Assembly: GCA_036510575.1 (NCBI GenBank)
Contig: DATCDR010000115.1
Location: forward strand, 1-61,486
Origin: DATCDR01 sp036510575
GTDB lineage: Bacteria; Actinomycetota; Acidimicrobiia; Acidimicrobiales; Bog-793
Length of the DNA: 61,486 bases
Direction: 5' to 3'
Part shown: positions 9,991-18,903 of the stretch, one piece after another
Position numbering within the stretch: position 1 is the first letter of the stretch
Layout of the letters: each line of letters begins with the position of its first letter
Translations under genes and position numbers: made by a program
The notes under the pieces: model-generated
The model's database searches: none
Told to the model about the DNA's origin: nothing
What the model saw: the letters and a program-made list of their open reading frames with translations, nothing else

Positions 9991-10182
9991 TCAACGCGTT
10001 GGCGGTGGACCGCCGACGCCCTTCCAGCCAGCCGAGGATGTCGACCTCGGCTCGTAGAACAGACAGCCTTCGGGACACGCAAAGGGAACGTGTTCGTTCA
10101 CGTCGAGCTTGCATCGCTCAACTCGCTCGGCAGTGATCGTCGTCTGCATCACGTAGTGACGACAGTCATCACGCACCGCCAT
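9991..10182 (-). CDS. Small conserved-looking four-cysteine protein
   Basis: 63 residues with four cysteines (C7, C24, C36, C40) and His9, in the pattern DDCRHY, VERCKLD and PFACPEGCLFYEPR. The spacing suggests a metal-binding or redox site. I recall similar short actinobacterial proteins but no function. It lies 24 bases downstream of the PAC2 gene on the same strand and converges with larE, so it is probably co-transcribed with PAC2. Confidence 0.6.
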   Translation of the reverse strand: MAVRDDCRHYVMQTTITAERVERCKLDVNEHVPFACPEGCLFYEPRSTSSAGWKGVGGPPPTR

Positions 10183-10206
10183 GATGCAGCCTCAGTTCTG
10201 TTGGGG

Positions 10207-11133
10207 CTAGAGCTGTCGGCCGTCGCGGAGAAAGCGCTCGATCTCCTCGGTCAAGCCTTCGGTCGAGAGCTCTGCTCCGATGACCTCTTCCATCTCCTCG
10301 ATGCGTGCAACGTACTCTGCAACGTTGTCGTCCTCTGCGACGAGCTCGTCCATCCGCTCCTCGTACTCGGCTGCCTCCGCCGAGATCTCCTCTTCGTCGA
10401 TGTCGCGCTCGACGAGCCTCGCAGCGACGCGCACAAGCGCGAGCGCCGCCTTCGGCGACGTAGGAAGCGAGTAGCACGGGACGCTCGCCCATACCGACAT
10501 TGAGGGGATGCCCGCCTCACCGAGCGCCGCGGACAACACCCCGACAATGCCCGTCGGTCCCTCGTAGAGCGACGGCGAGAGACCGTGGTGCTCAGCGAGC
10601 CTCGGATCCGACGAGGTCGCGTTCACCGGGACAGGACGCCCGTGCGTGACTTCGCTGAGGTAGGCACCGAGCGTGATGACGAGCTCGATCCCGAGTAGTT
10701 CAACAAGCTCGACCATCGCGTCGGTGTAGGTCCGCCAACGAAGGTGCGGTTCAGGGCCGCGAACGATCACAACGTCAGGTCCGCCGGTGGTCGATCGCGC
10801 GATCGAGAAACTCGTTGCGGGCCACAAGATGCGGCGAGTCGTGCCATCGATCAAGGAGACCTCGGGACGAACCTCCGTGAAATCAAAGAACTCGTCCGGA
10901 TCGATCTCGGCGAACGGGAGCGCCTCCCACTGCCGCGCGAGGTAGCCAGCGGCGTACGACGCTGCTTCGCCGGCATCATTCCAGCCCTCGAAGGCGGCGA
11001 TCAGAATCGGGTTCCTCAGCTTTGGGGCGTCGGCGTCCGAAAGCATCCTCGGGCTCTGGCTTCGACGCACGAACGGAAGCTGTGAGAGCTCCCGCCTGCC
11101 TCCAGAACTACCGCCGTTTGACCGGATGTTCAT
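10207..11133 (-). CDS. PAC2 family protein
   Basis: Member of the PAC2 (proteasome assembly chaperone-like) family widespread in actinobacteria with unknown exact role. The diagnostic stretch is PILIAAFEGWNDAGEAAS, then FFDFTEVRP, GPEPHLRWRTY, LVITLGAYLSEVTHGRPVPV and GPTGIVGVLSAALG. The C terminus is strongly acidic and probably coiled coil (EEEISAEAAEYEERMDEL). I chose ATG 11133 (308 residues) because AAGGAGG lies 5 nt upstream; a longer frame to 11154 lacks this. It may act with the small cysteine protein downstream. Confidence 0.85.
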   Translation of the reverse strand: MNIRSNGGSSGGRRELSQLPFVRRSQSPRMLSDADAPKLRNPILIAAFEGWNDAGEAASYAAGYLARQWEALPFAEIDPDEFFDFTEVRPEVSLIDGTTRRILWPATSFSIARSTTGGPDVVIVRGPEPHLRWRTYTDAMVELVELLGIELVITLGAYLSEVTHGRPVPVNATSSDPRLAEHHGLSPSLYEGPTGIVGVLSAALGEAGIPSMSVWASVPCYSLPTSPKAALALVRVAARLVERDIDEEEISAEAAEYEERMDELVAEDDNVAEYVARIEEMEEVIGAELSTEGLTEEIERFLRDGRQL

Positions 11134-11212
11134 CGCATCCTCCTTATCGTCCAAATGTTACCGGGCCACGTGGATTCAGACTGGCATAAAGCACCTCAGC
11201 TATCGTGTCGCC

Positions 11213-11653
11213 GTGGGCACCGAGGCGGCGATTGAGCAGGTCACCGCCGTTACCGACGAGCTCGTAAAAGCCTACGAACGGCTCTTGCCGCAGCTGTCGA
11301 GGACTGCCGACGCCGACGAAAAGACGCTGGCACGTGTCGTAACGTCCTCGGCGACCACGCTGCTCATCGCGCGCCAGGGCGGTCAGGTCGTTGGCATGTG
11401 TGCCCTCGTGACGTTTTGCATTCCGACGGGCGTGCGTTCTTGGATCGAAGATGTCGTCGTTGACGAAAGCGCCCGTGGGCAGGGCATCGGATCGGCACTC
11501 GTCGAAGCGGCGGTACGCCTTGCCAGAGATGCAGGAGCACGAAGCGTCGACCTCACCAGTAGACCCGAACGTGCCGAGGCGAACCTTCTCTACCAACGGC
11601 TCGGATTCGACCGCCGCGACACCAATGTGTACCGATTTCAGCTGGATACCTGA
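11213..11653 (+). CDS. GNAT family N-acetyltransferase
   Basis: Transfers an acyl group from acyl-CoA to an amine; the substrate cannot be read. The acetyl-CoA-binding motif is DVVVDESARGQGIGSALVEAAVRLAR, and the C-terminal beta-bulge is NLLYQRLGFDRRDTNVYRFQL. The GTG at 11213 gives 146 residues, the usual length of a single GNAT domain. An upstream extension to 11126 would run into the divergent PAC2 start and looks artificial. No ribosome site is evident, so it may be leaderless. Confidence 0.82.
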   Translation: MGTEAAIEQVTAVTDELVKAYERLLPQLSRTADADEKTLARVVTSSATTLLIARQGGQVVGMCALVTFCIPTGVRSWIEDVVVDESARGQGIGSALVEAAVRLARDAGARSVDLTSRPERAEANLLYQRLGFDRRDTNVYRFQLDT

Positions 11654-11836
11654 CGTTGTGGAACGCTGCCGCGAGGTTTGTACAACCCTTCTACAACACC
11701 GATAATTTTCAACACGATGCAGTTCTCCGCGCCAGGAACTGAGCGTGGGAAAGCTGACATCCACGGCCGCTTGCCGCTCGCGACTGCGCATCCAAGCGTC
11801 GACTTGGCGATGCCCGACAATATGTAACCATTGACC

Positions 11837-12148
11837 ATGGCAGTTGTGACCGTGTTTCGAAGCCGCCTTCGCCCAGGCGTAGAAACTGCGTACCGTGAGG
11901 TGGCCGCCGAGATGAGCCGTCTCGTACGGTTGACTGACGGGTTCATCGACGAGAGGTTCTATGAGTCACCCGACGGCGAACGAGTTACCATCGCTCGCTT
12001 CGCGGATCTCGCGAGCGAGCAAGCGTAGGCACAGAATGCTGAGCATCTGCTCGCGCAACGGCGCGGCAGGGACGAGTTCTACTCTTGGTATGACATCTCG
12101 GTTGCAGAGGAGCTGCACAGCCATCGGTACACCGACGAGAAGTCCTGA
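11837..12148 (+). pseudogene. Antibiotic biosynthesis monooxygenase-like gene with an in-frame amber codon
   Basis: The first 63 codons encode an ABM-type (ferredoxin-like, cofactor-free monooxygenase) N terminus: VVTVFRSRLRPGVETAYREV, then DGFIDERFYESPDGERVTIARFADLASEQA. A TAG follows at 12026-12028, then the same frame continues with AQNAEHLLAQRRGRDEFYSW and YDISVAEELHSHRYTDEKS to a TGA at 12146. The two halves together make one normal 103-codon ABM domain. Family members usually carry Trp at the broken position, so a single TGG-to-TAG change explains it. The N-terminal piece alone would lack half the fold. Confidence 0.8.
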
Positions 12149-12224
12149 CTCCACGACGCCGCCCCGTGCTCGGCGGTTGCTGTCGTAGCGGTCGAGGCCG
12201 AGTTCTCACCATAACGCGACTCGG

Positions 12225-12746
12225 CTACTGCGACTCGATGTCCCAGGCGTGATGGACACAGTCATGAAGCAGATAACGACCGATCGACTCGATGGTAAAG
12301 ACACTTCCGTTCGACCGGACCCCTGGTCTCGTCCACTCCTCGGCTCGAAGCGCGTCGAAGCGGTCGGCGAGCGTGGCGGCGGCACCCTCCAACTCGAGCG
12401 CCACGGAGTACGACTCCTGGAGGTCGTAACGCTCAACGACAGCTGTCTCGTCTTGATCCCAGTTGGGGAATTGCGGATTCTCTTCGCTTTGCATCAACGA
12501 GACGCGCCAGTCGAAGATTCGGAACACATCGCGGACGTGGCACGCGTACTCAAGCACCGACCAGCGCTCGGGATTCGGGCGAATGCGAGCATCTGCGGTC
12601 GCGAGCTCCGGACGCCAGATCGTCGCGTTCGCCCGCAGGCGGCGCCCCATCTCCTCCCGGGGGAAACTCTCCGCGTCGAATCCGCACTCACGACATGGTC
12701 GCTCGAGTACCCACGTCCAGTCCTTGGAATCCGGCGTGATCGGCAT
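12225..12746 (-). CDS. DinB-like putative metal-binding protein
   Basis: DinB/YfiT-type four-helix-bundle protein. The start PDSKDWTWVLERPCRECGFD is typical of an actinobacterial DinB subfamily. The likely metal ligands are histidines in YACHVRDVFRIF and in LHDCVHHAWDI. These proteins include mycothiol- or bacillithiol-dependent transferases, but the substrate is not readable. I chose the ATG at 12746 (MPITPDSKDW, 173 residues), since ten extra residues upstream do not resemble the family. It diverges from the CAP-like gene. Confidence 0.8.
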   Translation of the reverse strand: MPITPDSKDWTWVLERPCRECGFDAESFPREEMGRRLRANATIWRPELATADARIRPNPERWSVLEYACHVRDVFRIFDWRVSLMQSEENPQFPNWDQDETAVVERYDLQESYSVALELEGAAATLADRFDALRAEEWTRPGVRSNGSVFTIESIGRYLLHDCVHHAWDIESQ

Positions 12747-13003
12747 GCCACGAATGTACGTCGTCGCGTACACCACGCTCGCGTCAAAGACTCAAGCGAG
12801 ATCACGGCGGCCGTGTGGCTGCACATTCGGGAGAGCGAATCCCGTTTCCTTCGGCGTCTCTCGCGCGGCGATGTCGGGCAGGCGAGGGCGCAATATAGCG
12901 GTGGCAACGAGCGCGCCGGGCGGTTCCCGCGTAAACAGCGACGAGTCTGGCGGACTCGGTGCTGATACCCACGCAACCAGGACATATACCGGAGAATAAT
13001 CCC

Positions 13004-13031
13004 TAAAGCGACCGGGAGACTGGGTCGTTAG
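13004..13031 (+). promoter_or_regulatory. Candidate WhiG/FliA-type promoter of the CAP-like gene
   Basis: TAAA at 13004-13007 is followed after 16 nt by GTCGTTAG, close to the FliA/WhiG form TAAA-N15-GCCGATAA (-35 perfect, -10 five of eight). It ends 8 nt before the start codon. Suggestive rather than proven. Confidence 0.35.
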
Positions 13032-13039
13032 ATCCCCCG

Positions 13040-14137
13040 ATGGAACACACCCGGGGCAGCGACTCCACCGCTACAGCTTCGCCGGGGCAGCGGCTGCCAA
13101 AGAGGTGTCCGGCACGAAAGCGCTTCATCGCGATCGCGGCCCTCGTCTCGTTCCCGCTAATCGGCATGCTTTTTACGACTACCTCGATCGAGGCCACAAT
13201 GCCGGCGACCGCAGCGACCAGGCCGATAGGCCCGGTCGCACTCACCACAGCGACGACGCCCAACCACAACACCCATCACCTAACCGCGGCCGAGAAGCGT
13301 GCCGCCGAACTCCGCCGAAAGGCAGCGGCGCGGCACCGACGCGAGGTGGCAGCGCGGCGTAAGCGAGAAGCGGCCCGTGCCAAGCTGCTCGCGCACACGC
13401 ACAAGACGAAGAAACACGCAGCCACCCCGACGACGCCCGCAGCCGTCGTCCCGCGCGCCTCGGACACGTTAGGGACCGACGCGAACATCTCGCCTGACCC
13501 CAACTTCGTCACCACGTGTCTGCCGACCGACGACTCCATCAACTGCATCACCGAGGAGATCGAGGCCGTGTACAACGCGCAGACCCAAGAAGGGCTGCAG
13601 CCAATACCAATCAACATCGACGCGTTCAGCCAACTCAGCCCCGCTGACCAGATGTTCGTACTTACCGATCTCGAGCGAGTGACGCGTGGCCTTCCTCCGG
13701 TAATGGCGTTGACCGCACAGCTCGACACCGTCTCTGCAAAGGGGGCCGTCCAGATGACGGACCCAGCGTTGAGCGGGTGGAACCTGACCGGCGGAAAGGG
13801 CGCGATCGCTTGGGACAGCAACTGGGCTGGCGGCCTCAATACGGTCGGCTCCGACTATTTCTGGCTGTACTCAGACGGCGAGGGCTACAACATCGACTGC
13901 ACGCCGACCAATCAGAGCGGATGCTGGCAGCACGAGGACAACATCCTGGCACCCATCTCGGGAACCTGTAGTGATCGGGCTGTCCCGCAGATGGTCATGG
14001 GCACAGCAACCGCAACCACTGCAGAGTACGGCCCCTCAGAGGCCGAGATCATCGTTCAAGAGTGCGGCGGACCTCCAAGCGATACCGTCTTCACCTGGTC
14101 CGAGGCAAGGCAGATTCTTGGCATCGCAACGACTTAA
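13040..14137 (+). CDS. Secreted CAP/SCP-like protein with basic linker
   Basis: 365 residues. An N-terminal basic stretch and a hydrophobic segment (about 28-50, FIAIAALVSFPLIGML) form a signal or anchor. A long Lys/Arg/Ala-rich linker (about 83-130) and a Cys-bearing domain follow. The domain (LTDLERVTRGLPPVMALTAQ, then AIAWDSNWAGG, SDYFWLYSDG and CWQHEDNIL) resembles a degenerate CAP (cysteine-rich secretory/SCP) fold, though the usual histidines are only partly evident. It is probably exported and wall-associated through its basic linker. It lies directly upstream of the sigma factor and may share its regulation. Confidence 0.72.
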   Translation: MEHTRGSDSTATASPGQRLPKRCPARKRFIAIAALVSFPLIGMLFTTTSIEATMPATAATRPIGPVALTTATTPNHNTHHLTAAEKRAAELRRKAAARHRREVAARRKREAARAKLLAHTHKTKKHAATPTTPAAVVPRASDTLGTDANISPDPNFVTTCLPTDDSINCITEEIEAVYNAQTQEGLQPIPINIDAFSQLSPADQMFVLTDLERVTRGLPPVMALTAQLDTVSAKGAVQMTDPALSGWNLTGGKGAIAWDSNWAGGLNTVGSDYFWLYSDGEGYNIDCTPTNQSGCWQHEDNILAPISGTCSDRAVPQMVMGTATATTAEYGPSEAEIIVQECGGPPSDTVFTWSEARQILGIATT

Positions 14138-14261
14138 GCGCCGAGCCTGGATCGGCCGGGCACAGCAAAACCCGAGGCTGGTGGTAAAGATAAGGATCAA
14201 CTAGAGAGTTATTCGAGGCACTGACGGGTGCTGAACCTCTACATGAGGAATATTCTTTATT

Positions 14262-14287
14262 TGCAGTTTTGCCGTCCATGCCGATAA
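14262..14287 (+). promoter_or_regulatory. WhiG/FliA-type promoter before the sigma gene (probable autoregulation)
   Basis: TGCAGTTT at 14262-14269 matches the TAAAGTTT -35 at six of eight bases. After 10 nt comes a perfect GCCGATAA -10 at 14280-14287. The start codon is only 10 nt further on, giving a very short or absent leader. The downstream gene encodes the matching sigma factor class. Confidence 0.65.
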
Positions 14288-14297
14288 CTTAAGTGCT

Positions 14298-15161
14298 ATG
14301 ACTCAACCGCTGGGCGCTAGGACGACGCCATACGTCGACCGCGACAGCAGGCGCTCAGAGTCAGAAGCAGTTGTCGATATCGCCGCTCTTGAGCGCCTCT
14401 GGGTGCAGTTTTGGAGTCGCCGCGATAGCGAACTCCGAAACCAACTGGTCGTCAACTACAACGGCATCGTCCACACTGTCGCCTCGCGACTACCTGCAAA
14501 CGTGCGATCGAACTGGAGTCTCGACGACCTAAAAAGCTCCGGGGTGCTCGGGCTCATTGAGGCAGTGGACCGGTTCGAAGAGGGCTCGCAGATCTCAGTA
14601 TTCCCGGCCTATGCACAGCAGCGAATTCGGGGTGCTATCTACGACGAGCTCCGACGGCTTGACTGGCTTCCGCGTACGATCCGTCGCCGCGTGATCACCT
14701 ACCGCGTTGCCGTCGATGATCTCTCGAGTGAGCTCGGCAGAATGCCCGACCGCTCCGAGGTCATGAAAGAGATGGGCGTCGACGCCGGTTCTGAGAATGA
14801 CCTCATGCAACAAGTGCAGTCCGCACAACTGACGCACTTTCAGCAGAGCACCGGTGAAGACGATTGGGCAGCTTCGTACCGATCGATCGACCAGCTCGTG
14901 TCGAACGCCGCCGATCAGCCAGAACTCCACCTACTCGAGACTGAACGAATCGACAGTCTTCGAGCAGCCATAACAAAACTCCCGGAACGACAGCGCACGG
15001 TCATCACGCTCCACTTCCTCGGTGGCCTTACGCAAGACGAAATTGGTGCCGTGCTTAGCGTCAGCAACTCGCGCGTCTCTCAGATCGAGAGCTCCGCGAT
15101 CAACGCGTTGCGCCACCTCCTTCGAGATGACATGAACTCCGGGCACCGCGCGTTCGGCTAG
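14298..15161 (+). CDS. whiG: RNA polymerase sigma factor, WhiG/FliA (sigma-28) type
   Basis: 287 residues with the group 3 sigma-70 layout. Region 2 (LVVNYNGIVHTVASRLP, LKSSGVLGLIEAVDRFEEG and QQRIRGAIYDELRRLDWLPR) is followed by region 3 (LSSELGRMPDRSEVMKEMG) and region 4 (LPERQRTVITLHFLGGLTQDEIGAVLSVSNSRVSQIES). The motif RGAIYDELRRLDWLPR is typical of FliA/WhiG. No flagellar genes are in the window, so it more likely controls surface or pilus functions. A consensus sigma-28 -10 box immediately upstream suggests it transcribes itself. The symbol is by family, not proven orthology. Confidence 0.88.
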   Translation: MTQPLGARTTPYVDRDSRRSESEAVVDIAALERLWVQFWSRRDSELRNQLVVNYNGIVHTVASRLPANVRSNWSLDDLKSSGVLGLIEAVDRFEEGSQISVFPAYAQQRIRGAIYDELRRLDWLPRTIRRRVITYRVAVDDLSSELGRMPDRSEVMKEMGVDAGSENDLMQQVQSAQLTHFQQSTGEDDWAASYRSIDQLVSNAADQPELHLLETERIDSLRAAITKLPERQRTVITLHFLGGLTQDEIGAVLSVSNSRVSQIESSAINALRHLLRDDMNSGHRAFG

Positions 15162-15304
15162 ATCCGGGCGCCTGTTCCTCTAGCTCGCCCAGATCTTGGC
15201 GACGCTCACGGCGACGGATCACCTACGCCATCGACTCGCCTTCAGTAGGCGGACGCGCTTCTGACGCACAAGTCCAGAGATCGTTGCAACAACCCCTTAC
15301 GCGA

Positions 15305-15333
15305 TGCTGCGCGCGGGGTTTCCGCGCGCAGCA
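15305..15333. terminator. Strong GC hairpin between the sigma gene and the MBG gene
   Basis: TGCTGCGCGCGG-ggttt-CCGCGCGCAGCA is a perfect 12-bp stem in the 215-bp gap between two convergent genes. It lacks a T-run but is placed to stop both transcripts. Two copies of CGGCCGATT follow at about 15341 and 15363. Confidence 0.55.
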
Positions 15334-15376
15334 CCATCCTCGGCCGATTGAGTTAGACCCTACGGCCGATTAAGAC

Positions 15377-18352
15377 TCAGCTATGACGTCGCCTGCGGAG
15401 CAACTCCGCACCAAGGGCCATCATCACGATGCCAACTCCCACGGCTGCAAGCACCAAGGGACCACTACCGCCCCAGGGCTCGCCCGTATGCACGGTGGTA
15501 GCCGCCGCAACGGGGGTCGGCGGAGTTGTAGTCGTAGTCGAAGTCGTCCCGGTGCCCGCCTGAGGCTTCGTCGTCGGCTTCTTCACAGCGGTCTTGCCTG
15601 CCAACGCGATCGGATGGCTAGCAGAGGTCACGGTGTCGGTCCCAGGGACGTACTTGATGCCTGAGTAGTTGGTATCAGCGGCACCGGTGCACGAGGTCGG
15701 AAACGTCCCCGGCGAGGCTCCGGTTGCCGTCGTCGAACAAACTGGCGGCGTGGTCAGCGTCTTGTCACTGCCGACGTAGCCAGTCACCGTGTAGGTGACC
15801 GGTGGTGGCGTACTTCCCTGCGGGAATGTCGAACTCGACGAAGTCACCGTGAGCGGCGTCAGCGCCTGCGTGATGTGCACCGTGCCGGGCACGTAGCTGA
15901 TCGTGTAATTCGGTCCGACGGCGCTCATGCACGTTGAGGGATACGAACCGACTGGACTCGTGGACGTCGCCGTGGTCGAACACGTCGGGACGCCGGTCAA
16001 CGAGCTTCCCCCAACCGGAAGGGTGTAGCTCGGTGTGACGGTCGGCGTCGTGCCGTAGGGGACAGTGCTGCTCGATGCGGTTACGACGAGCGGCAGTGGG
16101 GTCACCGTGACGGCGCCTGGCACGTAGGAGATGGCGTAGTTCGTGTCGCTCGCCCCACTACAGACGGTCGGGTATGCCCCCACGACCGGAGCGCCCTGGG
16201 TGTAGTTCGTCGTGCACATAGGGACGGTCGTCAGCGACGAGGGAGTGTCACCGTTCACGAAGCCGGAGTAGCTCGGGGTTATGACCGGAACCGACGCCAG
16301 ATACGGCACCGTGGCACTCGAGGCAGTGATCGTCAGCGGTGCTGGCGCCACTGTCAAGATGCCCGGAACGTACGTGATGACGTAGTTGTGGTCACTCGCA
16401 CCGCTACAGCTCGTCGGATAGGAGCCGCCAGCGGGGGCACCCTCGGTGTAGGTGGTCACACACGTCGGCGGTGTCGTGAGCGACGCGGGCGTGTCGCTGT
16501 TGACGAATCCTGAATAGCTCGGAGTGATCGCGGGCACGGGGGATCCGTACGGAACCGAAAGGCTTGGCGCGGTGATGACGAGTGGCGCTGGCGTGACGCA
16601 CAAGACGCCAGGGACATACGAGATCGAGTAATTCGTATCGACCGCTCCGCTACAGCTTGTCGGGTAAGTCGAGTACGGCGGAGCGCCCTGGGCATACGTC
16701 GTGACACACTTGGGCGACGTCGTTAGCGACGCAGGCGTGTCGCCGTTTACGAACCCGGAGTAACTCGGCGTAATCGTCGGCACCGGCGAGCCATAAGGAA
16801 TTGAACCACTCGAGGCGGTGATGACGAGTGGAGCTGGCGTCACGCTCACGGTGCCCGTCCAATAGACGATCGTGTACCCAGGCGCTACAGCACCGGAGCA
16901 GCTCGTCGTATAGGTCCCTGTCACGGGTGCACCCTGGGTGTAGCTCGAAGTACACACGGGCGGTGTCGCAAGCGTCACGGTCGGAGCCGTCGTGTAGGTG
17001 ATCGTCGGCGGAGCAGAGCCGTAGGTCACCGACGTGCTCGACGGGATGATGACGAGGATGTGCGACCCGCAGATTGTCACCGCGCCGTTCACGTAGCTGA
17101 TCGAGTAGTTACTATCGACCGCTCCCTGGCAGTACGTGACCCACGGGCCCGCGCTTGCAGGAGCGCCCTCGGTGTAGGCAGTGGCGCACGACGGTGGAGT
17201 AGCGAGCGACGCGGGAGTGTCACCGTTTACGAAACCTGAGTAGCTCGGCGTGATCGTCGGCACCGGCGCATTGACATTGACCTGAGGGCTCGACGCGGTA
17301 ATCGTGAGTGGCGCCGGAATTACGGCCAGGACGCCTGGAAGATAGGTAATCACGTAGTTGGAGTCAACGGCCCCCGAACAGCTCGTTACGTAGTGACCAA
17401 CGGAGCTCCACGACGTCGCCGTGGTGGTGCACACCGGTGGGGTCGCAAGCGACGCTGGAGTGTCACCGTTGACGAATCCTGAGTAGCTCGGCGTGATCGT
17501 CGGCACTGTCGAGCCGTAGACCATCGAGGTGCTCGAGGCCTCGATTACGAGGTCCGCCGGCCCAACGGTGGCCTTGCCCTTACCCCAGCTCGAAGCGCAG
17601 TTCGAGTCGCCGTTGTACGACGCCGTCGCGAAGTAATTCCCGGCGAGCGAATGCATGATCGTGCACGTCGCCTGGCCGGCGGAGTTCAGCGTGGATGAAG
17701 CGCAGCTGACCGGCTGACCGTTCGGCCCCGAGACGGTCCAGCTCACAACTCCAGTAGGTGAGACGCCTGGTCCCGTGACTGTCGCGGTAAAGGAAAAACT
17801 GCTCCCAACGACGGTCCCACCAGCGTTACTTGAGACAGAAGTCTCGGTGTCGGCCTGCCCAAGTTGATGACTTCGATCATGGCCAGAGCCGGCCGAACAG
17901 TTACCATCTCCGCCATAGTTCGCAGTAGCGCTGTAGCTCCCGGCGTCGGCCTTGTCGATCGTGCAGCTCGCTTGCCCGTTGGAGAGGTGCGTCGTGGACT
18001 CACACGGCACCGAGTTGCCGAAGGGATCAGCGACGCTCCAGGTCACTTCACCCGTAGGGATTCCTGCCGCGGGATTGTTCGCCGTGACCGTGGCCGTGAA
18101 CGTGATCGTTTGCCCAGCTTGATCACCAAGGGAGTTATCGGCGACTTTCACCGTCGACCCAGCCGGCGAGGCGCCTGCTGCCTCCGTGAGAGCTGGGATC
18201 GAAAAAAGCGCCACCGAGATGAAGAAAAGCCCTGCGAGGCCGCCTATCCGAAAGCTCGACAAGCAGTGCGAAATCCGAAAACTGGCGCTGTGCGACCTCC
18301 GAGAATCTCGTCCCGTCGGTCGCAGTCGCGGCCCGTAAACGTGATGTCGCAT
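15377..18352 (-). CDS. Large MBG-repeat surface protein with Ig-like N terminus and C-terminal anchor
   Basis: 991 residues. A signal segment (about 36-60, GGLAGLFFISVALFSIPAL) is followed by two bacterial Ig-like domains (about 65-260). Eight MBG-type repeats of about 80 residues (about 265-910) come next, each built like TITPSYSGFVNGDTPASL, a cysteine, and TSCSGAVDTNYSISYVPG. Each repeat keeps a pair of cysteines, likely one disulfide. A Thr-rich linker leads to TVHTGEPWGG, a hydrophobic helix and an RRRRHS tail, the layout of a sortase or membrane anchor. The start has AGGAG 7 nt upstream. It is probably an adhesin or surface fibre; the ligand is unknown. Confidence 0.88.
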   Translation of the reverse strand: MRHHVYGPRLRPTGRDSRRSHSASFRISHCLSSFRIGGLAGLFFISVALFSIPALTEAAGASPAGSTVKVADNSLGDQAGQTITFTATVTANNPAAGIPTGEVTWSVADPFGNSVPCESTTHLSNGQASCTIDKADAGSYSATANYGGDGNCSAGSGHDRSHQLGQADTETSVSSNAGGTVVGSSFSFTATVTGPGVSPTGVVSWTVSGPNGQPVSCASSTLNSAGQATCTIMHSLAGNYFATASYNGDSNCASSWGKGKATVGPADLVIEASSTSMVYGSTVPTITPSYSGFVNGDTPASLATPPVCTTTATSWSSVGHYVTSCSGAVDSNYVITYLPGVLAVIPAPLTITASSPQVNVNAPVPTITPSYSGFVNGDTPASLATPPSCATAYTEGAPASAGPWVTYCQGAVDSNYSISYVNGAVTICGSHILVIIPSSTSVTYGSAPPTITYTTAPTVTLATPPVCTSSYTQGAPVTGTYTTSCSGAVAPGYTIVYWTGTVSVTPAPLVITASSGSIPYGSPVPTITPSYSGFVNGDTPASLTTSPKCVTTYAQGAPPYSTYPTSCSGAVDTNYSISYVPGVLCVTPAPLVITAPSLSVPYGSPVPAITPSYSGFVNSDTPASLTTPPTCVTTYTEGAPAGGSYPTSCSGASDHNYVITYVPGILTVAPAPLTITASSATVPYLASVPVITPSYSGFVNGDTPSSLTTVPMCTTNYTQGAPVVGAYPTVCSGASDTNYAISYVPGAVTVTPLPLVVTASSSTVPYGTTPTVTPSYTLPVGGSSLTGVPTCSTTATSTSPVGSYPSTCMSAVGPNYTISYVPGTVHITQALTPLTVTSSSSTFPQGSTPPPVTYTVTGYVGSDKTLTTPPVCSTTATGASPGTFPTSCTGAADTNYSGIKYVPGTDTVTSASHPIALAGKTAVKKPTTKPQAGTGTTSTTTTTPPTPVAAATTVHTGEPWGGSGPLVLAAVGVGIVMMALGAELLRRRRHS

Positions 18353-18903
18353 GCAGAACTCCTAGTCCACCAGAGGCTGGTCACCCAGAGTCTCTGGTCG
18401 TGTCGGTTATGGACCTGACGTTCTCCGACTGTATGCGCCCGCGAACCGAGAGTGGGTGATCAGACCGTCAGCCACCATCTCGATGAAAGTCAGCACCCAC
18501 AGCAGTTCGCCCGAGGCGTTCCGACCTGAAAATCCGTCCATCCCGTACTGCTAGGGCCGGTTTCGCTGTGGCTCCACGCGGACAAGCGACCAATTAGCGC
18601 CCGCGGTTCAATGCCTCCCTGCAGGCGATAGTAACCACCGTCGGTGAATTGTCAATCTGGCGGCCTCACATAACCCCACTACAGACAGGGTGAAGCTCTT
18701 GCGCCGGGGCGGCTCGACAAGGAAAAAGGCCAGTCCGGGCCGCTGCGATTGATCGCCGCGCGGAGGTCGAGAGCAGACAATCGCGGAGATTTCGGTGATC
18801 AACCGGCGACTCCGACGAGGTGCGAAACGACGGCCGTCAAGAGCGCGCCAGGCGTTGGCTCTCCTGACATATCCACGTCTGACACGCGCTCGACGTAGCT
18901 CTG
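18353..18903. other. Intergenic region upstream of the MBG gene
   Basis: About 550 bases with no convincing gene. Close to the MBG start there is an imperfect dyad built on CCAGAG/CTCTGG (about 18367-18395). I compared the MBG leader by eye with c-di-GMP, c-di-AMP and cobalamin aptamers and found no match. A 23-codon frame after the nitroreductase stop is too short to support. Confidence 0.4.

Noticed and set aside
11837..12148. TAG reassignment or general readthrough, since both the ABM gene and the pilin relic contain in-frame TAG.
   Set aside because: Many intact genes here end naturally in TAG (groEL, otsB, otsA, the sigma gene), so TAG is a normal stop.
15341..15375. Two copies of CGGCCGATT as a sigma-28 promoter pair.
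   Set aside because: They lie after the sigma gene between convergent genes, lack a TAAA at the right distance and would read antisense into the MBG gene.
18353..18620. A possible riboswitch in the MBG leader.
   Set aside because: Compared by eye with c-di-GMP, c-di-AMP and cobalamin aptamers; core sequences are absent.
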